From assembly GCA_040510375.1 (NCBI GenBank), contig JBEVJC010000029.1, forward strand, positions 1 through 35,660: a stretch of 35,660 bases of DNA, read 5' to 3'. Each line of letters starts with the position of its first letter. The first letter of the stretch is position 1. The notes beneath the pieces were generated by a model. It was not told where the DNA came from. It ran no database searches and was given only the letters and a program-made list of their open reading frames with translations. Position numbers and translations under genes: made by a program. This DNA is from JBEVJC01 sp040510375 (lineage in GTDB: Bacteria; Bacteroidota; Bacteroidia; Chitinophagales; Chitinophagaceae). Shown here in pieces: positions 25,030 to 31,965 of this stretch.

Positions 25030-25815
25030 TTATAAACGGTTATTATTATTAAGGGAATTAACCAGGTCCAGTACATCCAGTACATTATCCTGGCCCACAG
25101 GGGAGGAGGCAATTTCTTCCTGCCATTTTTTTATCTGGCTCTTACATTGTTCATCCTGCTCCTGGCCGGTAACACAACAAACCAGCGGACCCAGCTTTTT
25201 TGACATGCGGATAAAACCGCCATCGGGTGTCATGAGCATTACATATCTCTCGGCCATGGTTGGAACATGATCCTCGTATGCATACAATGAATTACTGTAT
25301 TCGCTATCCGCATTATCTGTTTCGGAAACACGGTTACGACGTGGATTATAAACCGCGGCCGATGCTTTCACACGCCTGGTGGGAGCAGAAGGGGTAACCG
25401 TTGCTGTAACCGGTGCAGAAAGTGGTTGAAGGGCAGAGGGCGTATCTTTTGCTGAGGTGGCGCTGTCTTCCGGAATTAATTGTTGTTCATTATCTGTGAT
25501 CCCCTGGTTACTGCGTTTGTCAAATACCAGGAATGCAGTTACGGCAACGGCAGCAAGGATAGCAGCGGCAGCAGCATATCGTACAAACATCTGTACTACA
25601 CTACGGCGCACAACTGGTTTAACATGCTGCTGTTCTTCATCAAGCAATTGCCCGATGCGGTCCCACACGGCCGGCGGTGGAGTGGCCTGCAGATCATATA
25701 ATTTTTGGGAAAATGTATAGGACTGTTTTTCGTCCATAGCAGCAGCGATCCGGTCCCAGACACCTGTTGGCGGGGAAACCTCGTGATCGTATAATCGTTG
25801 CTGGAAATTCTTCAT
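25030..25815 (-). CDS. Probable anti-sigma factor, membrane protein with duplicated N-terminal motif
   Basis: Directly downstream of an ECF sigma gene and overlapping it by four bases, this 261-residue protein has one membrane segment (about 79-97, RYAAAAAILAAVAVTAFLVF). Its cytoplasmic N-terminus contains two copies of a 26-residue motif starting at residues 4 and 35, with the cores LYDHEVSPPTGVWDRI and LYDLQATPPPAVWDRI. The periplasmic part has a low-complexity stretch and a conserved-looking end with LMTPDGGFIRMSKKLGPLVCC and QCKSQIKKWQEEIA. The layout fits an anti-sigma factor that binds the sigma factor at the membrane, but it lacks the standard zinc-finger HxxxCxxC, so the call rests on context and topology. 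Confidence 0.7.
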   Translation of the reverse strand: MKNFQQRLYDHEVSPPTGVWDRIAAAMDEKQSYTFSQKLYDLQATPPPAVWDRIGQLLDEEQQHVKPVVRRSVVQMFVRYAAAAAILAAVAVTAFLVFDKRSNQGITDNEQQLIPEDSATSAKDTPSALQPLSAPVTATVTPSAPTRRVKASAAVYNPRRNRVSETDNADSEYSNSLYAYEDHVPTMAERYVMLMTPDGGFIRMSKKLGPLVCCVTGQEQDEQCKSQIKKWQEEIASSPVGQDNVLDVLDLVNSLNNNNRL

Positions 25816-26390
25816 GATTTTATCCGGTTCCTTGTTCTTGTATCAATAAATTTTTTCACCATTTCCTGGAGGATCACTTTGGCCCGGGAGAGTTGCGATT
25901 TGCTGGTTCCCTCACTGATGCCCATGATTTCGCCAATCTCTTTGTGGGTGTATCCTTCCACTACATACATATTAAAAACGGTACGGTAACCGGGCGATAA
26001 TTGCCTGACCAGTTCCAGGATATCACGTTCTGCCAGGTCGTCCAGTATGGACAGATAGTTGCCTTCAATGCTGGCTTCTTCCTTTTCCGTAACAGGTTGC
26101 AGGTATTTCTTTCTCCGGAAATGTTCAATAGCGGTGTTCACAAAAATCCGCCTGATCCAGCCCTCAAATGAACCTTCGCTCCTGAAACTGCTGAGTTTTT
26201 TATAAACTTTTATAAATCCCTCCTGCAATATATCCTCTGCTTCCTCAGCATTACCAGCGTACCGGAGGCATACTCCGTACATTCTTGGTGAGAAACGGCG
26301 GTACAATTCTTCCTGCATTCGCCGGTTGCCATCAATGCATCCAATGATTAAGTCGCTTTCGGAAGTATTTTGGTTGCCTGATGTGCTCAA
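25812..26390 (-). CDS. ECF-type RNA polymerase sigma factor
   Basis: The 192 residues contain sigma region 2 (RFSPRMYGVCLRYAGNAEEAEDILQEGFIKVYK, with FRSEGSFEGWIRRIFVN for region 2.4) and region 4 (LSPGYRTVFNMYVVEGYTHKEIGEIMGISEGTSKSQLSRA, a helix-turn-helix). Regions 1 and 3 are missing, as in all ECF factors. The start ATG at 26390 overlaps the rdgB stop by four bases and its own stop overlaps the anti-sigma start by four bases, so expression of all three is coupled. The promoter it recognises cannot be read here. Auto-regulation of this group is likely but unshown. Confidence 0.93.
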   Translation of the reverse strand: MSTSGNQNTSESDLIIGCIDGNRRMQEELYRRFSPRMYGVCLRYAGNAEEAEDILQEGFIKVYKKLSSFRSEGSFEGWIRRIFVNTAIEHFRRKKYLQPVTEKEEASIEGNYLSILDDLAERDILELVRQLSPGYRTVFNMYVVEGYTHKEIGEIMGISEGTSKSQLSRAKVILQEMVKKFIDTRTRNRIKS

Positions 26391-26980
26391 TTTCCCGGTT
26401 TTGGTTGGAGGTTATTCAAAAATGCGACCAGTTTTGCCGTTGCTTTGGCCCGGTGACTGTACTGGTCCTTCTCGCGGAGGTCCATTTCACCAAATGTTTT
26501 GCTGGCTCCGTCGGGTATAAATATCGGGTCGTATCCAAATCCACCGCCGCCCCGGCGCGTTTTTGTTATCTGTCCCGGGCATGTGCCTTCAAAAAGATAT
26601 TCGTTTCCATCGATGATCAGGGAAATAATTGTCCGGAACCGGGCCCTTCGATTGGACACAGCATCCAGGTTATCCAGCAGCAGGTCCATATTATCATCGG
26701 CCGAACTTCCGTCGCCCGCATACCGTGCACTGCGCACTCCCGGTTCGCCATTCAGGGCCTCGGTTTCCAGTCCGCTGTCTTCACTGAAACAATTGGTATT
26801 TGTAAGCCGGTAAATAGTAGTTGATTTCTCCGTAGCATTCGCTTCCAGTGTGGGGTGGGGTTCGGGGATCTCCTGGAAAATACCAGCTTCTTTGAGGGTC
26901 AGGATTTCAAACCGGTCGCCCACGGCATAACGGATTTCCTTTACCTTATGGTCATTGTTGGTGGCGAATATAAGTGTCAT
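26387..26980 (-). CDS. rdgB: Non-canonical purine NTP pyrophosphatase (RdgB/HAM1)
   Basis: RdgB hydrolyses dITP, ITP and XTP, keeping deaminated purines out of DNA and RNA. The start LIFATNNDHKVKEIR matches the family TxNxxKxxE loop; CFSEDSGLETEALNGEPGVRSARYAG is the substrate-binding segment, and RRGGGGFGYDPIFIPDGASKTFGEM with the final HRAKATAKL is the signature end. The 197 residues fit. I start at ATG 26980, since an upstream in-frame ATG at 26992 only adds MTAG. It overlaps the sigma gene by four bases. An unrelated housekeeping gene in a stress-type sigma operon is a common arrangement. Confidence 0.95.
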   Translation of the reverse strand: MTLIFATNNDHKVKEIRYAVGDRFEILTLKEAGIFQEIPEPHPTLEANATEKSTTIYRLTNTNCFSEDSGLETEALNGEPGVRSARYAGDGSSADDNMDLLLDNLDAVSNRRARFRTIISLIIDGNEYLFEGTCPGQITKTRRGGGGFGYDPIFIPDGASKTFGEMDLREKDQYSHRAKATAKLVAFLNNLQPKPGN

Positions 26981-27033
26981 CCCTGCAGTCAATTCGGAGA
27001 ATGTTAGAAAAGCAACAAGATAAAAGAAAAGGA

Positions 27034-27846
27034 TTACAAATTAAAAATGCGTTTGAGGCATACCCATAGTTTGCTTTTGAATAATTCATCACGCAAGCGT
27101 TCTTCAAGCGCGGGTGTATACAGGAAGGTGGTGCCTGCAAACGACTGGACCTGGTAGTGCGGAAAGGAAAGTGGCAATCCAAAGGAAGCCGGATCAGGAC
27201 CAAACAGGAAGAGAACCTTGCTACGGAAAAACCTTAGGTAATCAGACGACCGGGCCGCTGGATAAAACGCACTGTTTACAATGGCCACATCATCGAGACT
27301 GAGTTTACAGGCCCCCAGCATCTTTGTTAAAAAGCTCAGTTCTTCATCGGGCAGGTACGCTGCACCTTCATAAGACACCACAATCAGTACCTGTTTTTTA
27401 TTATTACCCAGGAATTTCCAGGGAATGGATTCGGACGGAACTGTTGCTGTTGGCGGGGTTCGGGGTACTATTTTCCCTTCGGGAGATGCGGGTGCGGGCG
27501 GCAGTGACTGGTTTGATTTTCCTTCGGGCGATACGGGTTCAGGTTGCTGTTGCTGTTTGGTTTTCCCTTCGGGAGATACGGGTTCAGGTTGCTGTTTGGT
27601 TTTCCCTTCAGGAGATAAGGGAGCTTGCGGTTGTGACTGGTTTGATTTCCCTTCGGGAGATGGGGCTGCAATAAATGCAGTGGGGCGGTTCTCTTCAGAA
27701 AAATCAAAGGTCAGCAATTCATCACCCACAGGCAGGGCATCCAGGTGAATAGCCGGTACGTCTCCGAGATTAACCAGCGAAGATGGATAAAGATCAACCA
27801 GTGATGAAGCCGAAAGCCGGATATCGTTCAATCCCATCAGATGCAA
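27034..27846 (-). CDS. Unknown protein with five SPEGK repeats; C-terminal domain possibly DNA polymerase III psi-like
   Basis: I do not firmly recognise this 270-residue protein. Residues 1-60 form a short acidic start; residues 63-125 hold five SPEGK motifs at 63, 78, 91, 106 and 121, spaced 13-15 residues and joined by Gln/Pro/Glu linkers, which looks like a disordered spacer. Residues 145-270 form an alpha/beta domain with KKQVLIVVSYEGAAYLP, KVLFLFGPDP and a final KSKLWVCLKRIF. The last elements remind me of the psi subunit HolD of DNA polymerase III, but this is a guess. No signal peptide or membrane segment was seen. It lies 53 bases upstream of rdgB and may be its first operon member; ilvE diverges from it. 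Confidence 0.65.
   Translation of the reverse strand: MHLMGLNDIRLSASSLVDLYPSSLVNLGDVPAIHLDALPVGDELLTFDFSEENRPTAFIAAPSPEGKSNQSQPQAPLSPEGKTKQQPEPVSPEGKTKQQQQPEPVSPEGKSNQSLPPAPASPEGKIVPRTPPTATVPSESIPWKFLGNNKKQVLIVVSYEGAAYLPDEELSFLTKMLGACKLSLDDVAIVNSAFYPAARSSDYLRFFRSKVLFLFGPDPASFGLPLSFPHYQVQSFAGTTFLYTPALEERLRDELFKSKLWVCLKRIFNL
27472..27660 (-). repeat. In-frame tandem repeat coding SPEGK linkers
   Basis: Five imperfect DNA copies of about 39-45 bases each encode SPEGK plus a Gln/Pro-rich spacer. Two inner copies (KTKQQPEPV types) differ from each other by just a two-codon CAG/CAA insertion, which points to slippage and recent growth of the array. Confidence 0.85.
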
Positions 27847-27904
27847 TTTTACGAATGAGTGTTAGGGTTTTTTTGTTTCTTTGCGGTGGTAAAAATAAAC
27901 CATT

Positions 27905-28969
27905 ATGACAGAGGCCATGGATATTTCCGTAGAGAGAGCGGGCAGGACCAAATTGCAGGATCTTAACCTGCAGAATATTCCGTTCGGACAGTATTTTACA
28001 GACCATATGCTGGAAGCGGATTTCGAAGGAGGCGAGTGGAAAAATGTTGTTATCCGTCCGTACCAGGCACTGCAACTTGAGCCTTCACTTGCCGCACTGC
28101 ATTATGGCCAGGCAATATTTGAAGGCATCAAGGCCTACCGCACCAATGACGGCGAAACCATGATCTTCCGGCCCTTTGATAATTTCAAAAGATTTAACCA
28201 GTCGGCCGCAAGAATGAACATGCCCGAAGTACCGCAGGAAATCTTTATCGACGGCATGCGTCAGCTGATTGCGCTCGATAAGGAATGGATTCCAAAAGGC
28301 GCCGATCATTCACTCTATATCCGCCCCGTGATGTTTGCTACCGACGAGGTACTGGGCGTGCGTCCATCCAATAAATACAAATTCCTGATCATACTTAGTC
28401 CCACCGGTCCCTATTATATGAACCCGATGAAGATCGCCGTGGAAGAAAAATATACGCGGGCTGCTCCGGGTGGTGTAGGGTTCGCCAAAAATGCCGGTAA
28501 CTACGGAGGCAGCATGCTCGCATCCACCATTGCCAGGCAGGAAGGGTTCGACCAGGTACTCTGGACCGACGCTTTCGAACACCGCTGGTTACAGGAAGTA
28601 GGGATGATGAATGTATTCTTTATTATCGATGGAGTGGCTATTACCCCATCACTGGAAGAAGGCACCATACTGGAGGGTGTAACCCGCGACAGCGTAATTA
28701 CAGGACTTCAGGAAATGGGCATCAGGACCGAGGAACGGAAGATCAGTATCGACGAAGTGGTGGATGCCTATGATGCCGGAAAGATCACGGAAGTATTCGG
28801 TACGGGCACCGCTGCGGTGATTGCCCCGATCCGCGAATTATATTATAAAGGAGCCTCCATGCATTTCGACACCAGCAAATATCCGGTTTCTTCCGGGGTC
28901 AAACAATGGCTCCATGAAATCAGGACAGGGGAAAGGAAAGATCGTTTTAACTGGATGGTTAAAGTATAG
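27905..28969 (+). CDS. ilvE: Branched-chain amino acid aminotransferase
   Basis: IlvE moves the amino group between glutamate and the 2-keto acids of Leu, Ile and Val, using PLP. At 354 residues it is of the longer class seen also in eukaryotes. Landmarks are LHYGQAIFEGIKAYR, the PLP Lys in GVGFAKNAGNYGGSMLA, and the class IV signature with MMNVFFIIDG, LEGVTRDSVI and EVFGTGTAAVIAPI. The start at 27905 is the first ATG of the frame after the divergent gene. The start region has GTTTCTTTGCGG, a weak -7. Other ilv or leu genes are not in the window. Confidence 0.96.
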   Translation: MTEAMDISVERAGRTKLQDLNLQNIPFGQYFTDHMLEADFEGGEWKNVVIRPYQALQLEPSLAALHYGQAIFEGIKAYRTNDGETMIFRPFDNFKRFNQSAARMNMPEVPQEIFIDGMRQLIALDKEWIPKGADHSLYIRPVMFATDEVLGVRPSNKYKFLIILSPTGPYYMNPMKIAVEEKYTRAAPGGVGFAKNAGNYGGSMLASTIARQEGFDQVLWTDAFEHRWLQEVGMMNVFFIIDGVAITPSLEEGTILEGVTRDSVITGLQEMGIRTEERKISIDEVVDAYDAGKITEVFGTGTAAVIAPIRELYYKGASMHFDTSKYPVSSGVKQWLHEIRTGERKDRFNWMVKV

Positions 28970-29087
28970 TGTATTGACCTTCAGAGATTTAAATTTTTAT
29001 ATTTTTTTTCGCCGTCCCGGACAACAGGGCGGGGAAATACCAAACCTGGGAGCAAAGGAACAATGCTGATAAATAAAAGAGCGATTT

Positions 29088-29119
29088 TTTGGTATTTAAC
29101 CATTAGCCTGTTACCTTTG
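29088..29119 (+). promoter_or_regulatory. Promoter of the rpsL-rpsG unit (TTTG - 20 bp - TACCTTTG)
   Basis: TTTG at 29088-29091 and TACCTTTG at 29112-29119 match both parts of the Bacteroidota consensus at near-ideal spacing. It lies 25 bases before the rpsL ATG. This is the best complete promoter in the window. Confidence 0.75.
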
Positions 29120-29144
29120 CCGTCCCAAAAATAATGAGTTCAGA

Positions 29145-29525
29145 ATGCCTACTATTCAACAGTTAGTCAGAAAAGGAAGAGAAATTATCAGGGCCAAGAG
29201 TAAATCGAGGGCTTTGGATCAGTGTCCGCAACGCCGTGGCGTTTGTACACGTGTGTACACTACCACTCCAAAGAAACCGAACTCTGCGCTCCGTAAGGTA
29301 GCGAAGGTCCGCCTGACCAACAAGGTGGAGGTTATCGCTTATATTCCGGGTGAAGGTCACAACCTCCAGGAACACTCGATCGTCTTGATCCGTGGTGGCA
29401 GGGTGAAAGACTTACCGGGTGTACGTTATCACATTGTCCGTGGTTCATTGGATACCGCAGGTGTGAAAGACCGTAAACAAAGCCGTTCCAAGTACGGTAC
29501 CAAGAAAGAAAAAGCGAAAAAATAA
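29145..29525 (+). CDS. rpsL: Ribosomal protein S12
   Basis: S12 of the 30S subunit takes part in tRNA decoding. The 126 residues are canonical: MPTIQQLVRKGRE at the start, CPQRRGVCTRVYTTTPKKPNSALRKVAKVRL, and GEGHNLQEHSIVLIRGGRVKDLPGVRYH. Lys 43 in TTPKKPNSA and the Lys of GGRVKDLPG are intact, so no streptomycin-resistance mutation is present. It has its own promoter and leads rpsG by 76 bases. Confidence 0.98.
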   Translation: MPTIQQLVRKGREIIRAKSKSRALDQCPQRRGVCTRVYTTTPKKPNSALRKVAKVRLTNKVEVIAYIPGEGHNLQEHSIVLIRGGRVKDLPGVRYHIVRGSLDTAGVKDRKQSRSKYGTKKEKAKK

Positions 29526-29530
29526 TTGCT

Positions 29531-29584
29531 GATCGTAGATCACGATCGATAAAAATTTAATAACAGGAACCAGCTACAGCTGGT
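29531..29584 (+). promoter_or_regulatory. Two hairpins in the rpsL-rpsG gap
   Basis: GATCGT/ACGATC (29531-29547) and ACCAGC/GCTGGT (29569-29584) can form two stems in the 76-base space between rpsL and rpsG. In E. coli the S7 protein binds this intercistronic RNA to repress its own operon. Whether this is a similar site here is an inference from position. Confidence 0.35.
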
Positions 29585-29601
29585 CAATCAAACAATAAGC
29601 G

Positions 29602-30069
29602 ATGCGGAAAGCACAAGCCAAAAAACTCCCTTTATCTCCAGATCCAAAGTTTAGCGATAAACTGGTTACCCGTTTTGTGAACAACATTATGTGGGAAGGA
29701 AAGAAGAGTGGCGCCTACAATATTTTTTACGATGCGCTGGATAAAGTTGCCAAACAAACCAACGAAGACGGATATGAAGTTTGGAAACGCGCTTTATCAA
29801 ACGTAACACCTGCTGTTGAAGTTCGCAGCCGCCGGATCGGTGGTGCTACCTTCCAGATCCCTGCCGAGGTTCGCCAGGACAGGAAAATCTCCCTCAGCAT
29901 CAAATGGCTGATCCGTTACAGCCGCGACCGGAATGGTCGTAGCATGGCCGATAAACTGGCCGGTGAAATCGTGGCAGCAAGCAAAGGGGAAGGTGCCGCA
30001 TTCAAAAAGAAAGAAGATACGCACCGTATGGCTGAAGCCAACAAAGCTTTCGCTCACTTCAGGGTTTAA
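29602..30069 (+). CDS. rpsG: Ribosomal protein S7
   Basis: S7 nucleates assembly of the 30S head. The 155 residues are typical: MRKAQAKKLPLSPDPKFSD, then VTRFVNNIMWEGKKSGAYNIFYDALD, VTPAVEVRSRRIGGATFQIPAEVR and the C-terminal HRMAEANKAFAHFRV. The start at 29602 fits the family. Normally fusA follows in the str operon; here a terminator and a repeat array follow instead. Confidence 0.98.
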   Translation: MRKAQAKKLPLSPDPKFSDKLVTRFVNNIMWEGKKSGAYNIFYDALDKVAKQTNEDGYEVWKRALSNVTPAVEVRSRRIGGATFQIPAEVRQDRKISLSIKWLIRYSRDRNGRSMADKLAGEIVAASKGEGAAFKKKEDTHRMAEANKAFAHFRV

Positions 30070-30090
30070 CCCGGTGTCAACTGATACAAG

Positions 30091-30121
30091 AACCACCTGC
30101 CAACAGCCGGTGGTTTTTTTT
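30091..30121 (+). terminator. Rho-independent terminator of rpsL-rpsG
   Basis: AACCACC pairs with GGTGGTT around an 11-base loop and the stem runs into eight T. It lies 22 bases after the rpsG stop and ends the str operon at two genes. Confidence 0.88.
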
Positions 30122-30480
30122 ATGTCCTGTTACTGCCAACTAACAGCAGACAGCTACCTCCTGGAGCTATTACAGGCAGCCCACCACCAACTATCCGTTG
30201 CCAATTATCACGTGCACACAATCAGGAACAGCAAACCATCCGCAACTGTCAGCACGCGATTACCACCTGCACACAATCAGGAGCAGCAGTCCATCTGCAA
30301 CTGTCAGCACGCGACTACCTCCTGCACACAATCAGGAACAGCAATCCATCCGCAACTGTCAGCACGCGACTACCACCTGCACATAATTAAGAACAGCTGT
30401 CAGTGGCCGATCACACGAGTATCATCTTCCACTCAGCACTCAGCGTTGGTACCTGATATTCTATTAAAAAATTCCCCAAA
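30122..30480. other. Gene-free stretch after rpsG
   Basis: Between the rpsG terminator and the terminator of the H1-like gene I see only the 55-bp repeat, its weak upstream likeness and a short A/T-rich end. Open frames exist on the plus strand but they cross the repeat and have no protein-like character. Confidence 0.7.
30213..30414. repeat. 55-bp non-coding tandem repeat
   Basis: Three full copies start at 30213, 30268 and 30323 with exact 55-base period and only about two to four differences between copies. A fourth, from 30378, is decayed and lacks about 14 internal bases. The unit starts TGCACACAATCAGGA and contains CAACTGTCAGCACGCGA. Upstream, from about 30140, the sequence has weak likeness to the unit and may hold a further decayed copy. 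As 55 is not a multiple of three and the frames rotate from copy to copy, the array is not coding. Confidence 0.92.
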
Positions 30481-30508
30481 ACAAAAAGTCGTCCTTTCGG
30501 GACGACTT
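30481..30508 (-). terminator. Rho-independent terminator of the H1-like gene
   Basis: On the minus strand a 9-bp stem AAGTCGTCC/GGACGACTT with a CGAAA loop runs into a T run. It lies about 70 bases past the H1-like stop codon. Confidence 0.85.
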
Positions 30509-30576
30509 ACAGTTATAAATTAATCACTGGTAACCGGTGATTGCAGATAAATAAATGACCGGTCTGCCAGATGAAT

Positions 30577-31065
30577 TTACATTTCAGGTTTTGGATCTTC
30601 AGCCGTTTCGGTTTCATTAACCACCTGTTCGGTTGGTAATGGTTCCTCTACTGTGTCGGCAGGTACAGATGCTGGTGCCTTCGGAAGCTGGACTGGTTTG
30701 CTGGATTTTTTCCGGGAAGCTGCCTTCTTTGGAGCGGCTTTCCTGGGAGCCGACTTCTTCGGAGCCAATTTTTTTGAAACCGCCTTTTTAGGCGCTGCTT
30801 TTTTAACGGCTGTTTTTCCGGCAGTCTTTTTCTTCGCTACTTTTTTCGCTGCCTTCTTCGCTGCTTTTTTAGGAGCTGCTTTTGTGGCTGCTTTTTTCAC
30901 CGCTTTCTTTACTGCTTTTTTTGCTACTTTCTTTTTAGCTATTGCTTTTTTAGGCGCTGCTTTTTTAGCTGATTTCTTCTTTGCAACCGATTTCCTGGCT
31001 GCTTTCTTTGCGGCTTTTTTCGCTACTTTTTTAGGCGCAGGTTTTGCTTTCTTTTTGGAAGGCAT
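30577..31065 (-). CDS. Histone H1-like Lys/Ala-rich protein
   Basis: Residues 1-120 are a low-complexity mixture of Lys, Ala, Pro and Ser (PKKVAKKAAKKAARKSVAKK, KKAAPKKA and similar), like the C-terminal tail of eukaryotic H1 and the bacterial HC2/AlgP proteins that bind DNA. The last 35 residues (PADTVEEPLPTEQVVNETET) are acidic, which makes the protein two-faced. At 162 residues it is a free-standing tail without a globular domain. The start at 31065 begins MPSKKKAKPAPKK. It likely coats the nucleoid or binds RNA; the acidic end could mask the basic part. The reverse strand also has an open frame here, only because of the composition. Confidence 0.82.
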   Translation of the reverse strand: MPSKKKAKPAPKKVAKKAAKKAARKSVAKKKSAKKAAPKKAIAKKKVAKKAVKKAVKKAATKAAPKKAAKKAAKKVAKKKTAGKTAVKKAAPKKAVSKKLAPKKSAPRKAAPKKAASRKKSSKPVQLPKAPASVPADTVEEPLPTEQVVNETETAEDPKPEM

Positions 31066-31194
31066 ACGACAAAGTTTTGGGGTTAATGACTGAATTGATT
31101 TTATTAAACTAAATTGAAGTTACAAGGAATAGCATTCGTAACACAACTTCGCTATATTATTTTTCAACCATTTAATCACAAGTCGTTTCAGTAT

Positions 31195-31228
31195 AAAACA
31201 AAAAGGGCTGCCCCATAGGACAACCCTT
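31195..31228 (-). terminator. Rho-independent terminator of the DsbA-like gene
   Basis: On the minus strand AAGGGTTGTCC pairs with the following arm through normal and G-U pairs and is followed by a T-rich tract. It lies about 27 bases past the stop. Confidence 0.78.
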
Positions 31229-31254
31229 CATCTCACTGATTATATCAAACGTTC

Positions 31255-31965
31255 TTAAACGCAATCCCCATCTGGCCCGCAAACCTCGCCACCACTGGCT
31301 TCCAGCCGATCGTTGCTGATGGGTTGCGGACTCCATTCCGACCATGATTTTTGTAATGCACCCAGGAAAGTTTCTCCCGACTGAGCGCCGGATACCGCGT
31401 AGCGGTCATTAAATACAAAGTAAGGAACACCACGTACGCCGATCTGCCTGGCTTCATACAGATCCCGTTCAACCTCTTCTGTAAATTCCTTACCCGCAAG
31501 AACCCTTGCCGTTTCATCAGGATCCAGACCAGCTTCTGCAGCCAGTTTCACCAGCGTATCAAAATCAGATGTGTCAAGTCCTTCCGTAAAATAGGCGCGG
31601 AAAAGCCGTTCTTCCATTTCGTCTCCGAGGCCATGGCTCTTGGCTAACTGGATCACCCGGTGGGCATCAAAGGAATTTGTTATGACAGCCTTGTCAAAGT
31701 CGAATGTCAATCCTTCACCAGCTGCCATCTCCGTCACCCTGGCGTTCATCTGCCGGGCTTCTTCAACCGACCAGCCCTTTACATCGGCCAGGTATTCGTT
31801 GATACTCTTGCCCGTATTGGTCTGCAGGTTTGGATTAAGCTGGAAACTTTTCCAGGTGATTTCAATATCATCCCGCTGCGGGAACATTGCCAGCCCGCTT
31901 TCAAAACGTCTTTTGCCGATATAACAAAAGGGGCACATTACGTCCGACCAGATCTCAACTTTCAT
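31255..31965 (-). CDS. DsbA-family oxidoreductase (FrnE-like)
   Basis: The protein begins MKVEIWSDVMCPFCYIGKRR, with the CPFC active site directly at the first strand, as in FrnE and 2-hydroxychromene isomerase-like members of the DsbA family. The helical insert follows (residues 50-170) and the thioredoxin fold closes with YEARQIGVRGVPYFVFNDRYAVSGAQ, where GVP carries the cis-Pro. There is no signal peptide, so it acts in the cytoplasm. The 236-residue length fits. The start at 31965 was chosen over an upstream ATG at 31989 because of the family N-terminus. The C-terminus CGPDGDCV adds two more Cys. A role in polyketide tailoring, as for FrnE, is not implied. Confidence 0.92.
   Translation of the reverse strand: MKVEIWSDVMCPFCYIGKRRFESGLAMFPQRDDIEITWKSFQLNPNLQTNTGKSINEYLADVKGWSVEEARQMNARVTEMAAGEGLTFDFDKAVITNSFDAHRVIQLAKSHGLGDEMEERLFRAYFTEGLDTSDFDTLVKLAAEAGLDPDETARVLAGKEFTEEVERDLYEARQIGVRGVPYFVFNDRYAVSGAQSGETFLGALQKSWSEWSPQPISNDRLEASGGEVCGPDGDCV

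Noticed and set aside
27324..27748. Plus-strand frames with FPSGDTGS-type repeats
   Set aside because: They are the reverse reading of the SPEGK repeat region; the minus-strand protein continues into a plausible globular domain, these do not.
30213..30414. CRISPR array
   Set aside because: The copies are directly joined with no unique spacers, and no cas gene is in the window.
29933..30523. Long plus-strand open frame across the 55-bp repeat
   Set aside because: It starts inside rpsG in another frame and its repeated peptides arise from frame rotation through a 55-base period; composition is His/Gln/Ser/Thr-rich without domain character.
30653..31093. Phe/Ala-rich 146-codon frame opposite the H1-like gene
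   Set aside because: It is the mirror of the Lys/Ala repeats (AAG/GCT read backwards) and has no start signal or family likeness; the minus-strand reading has a proper start and terminator.
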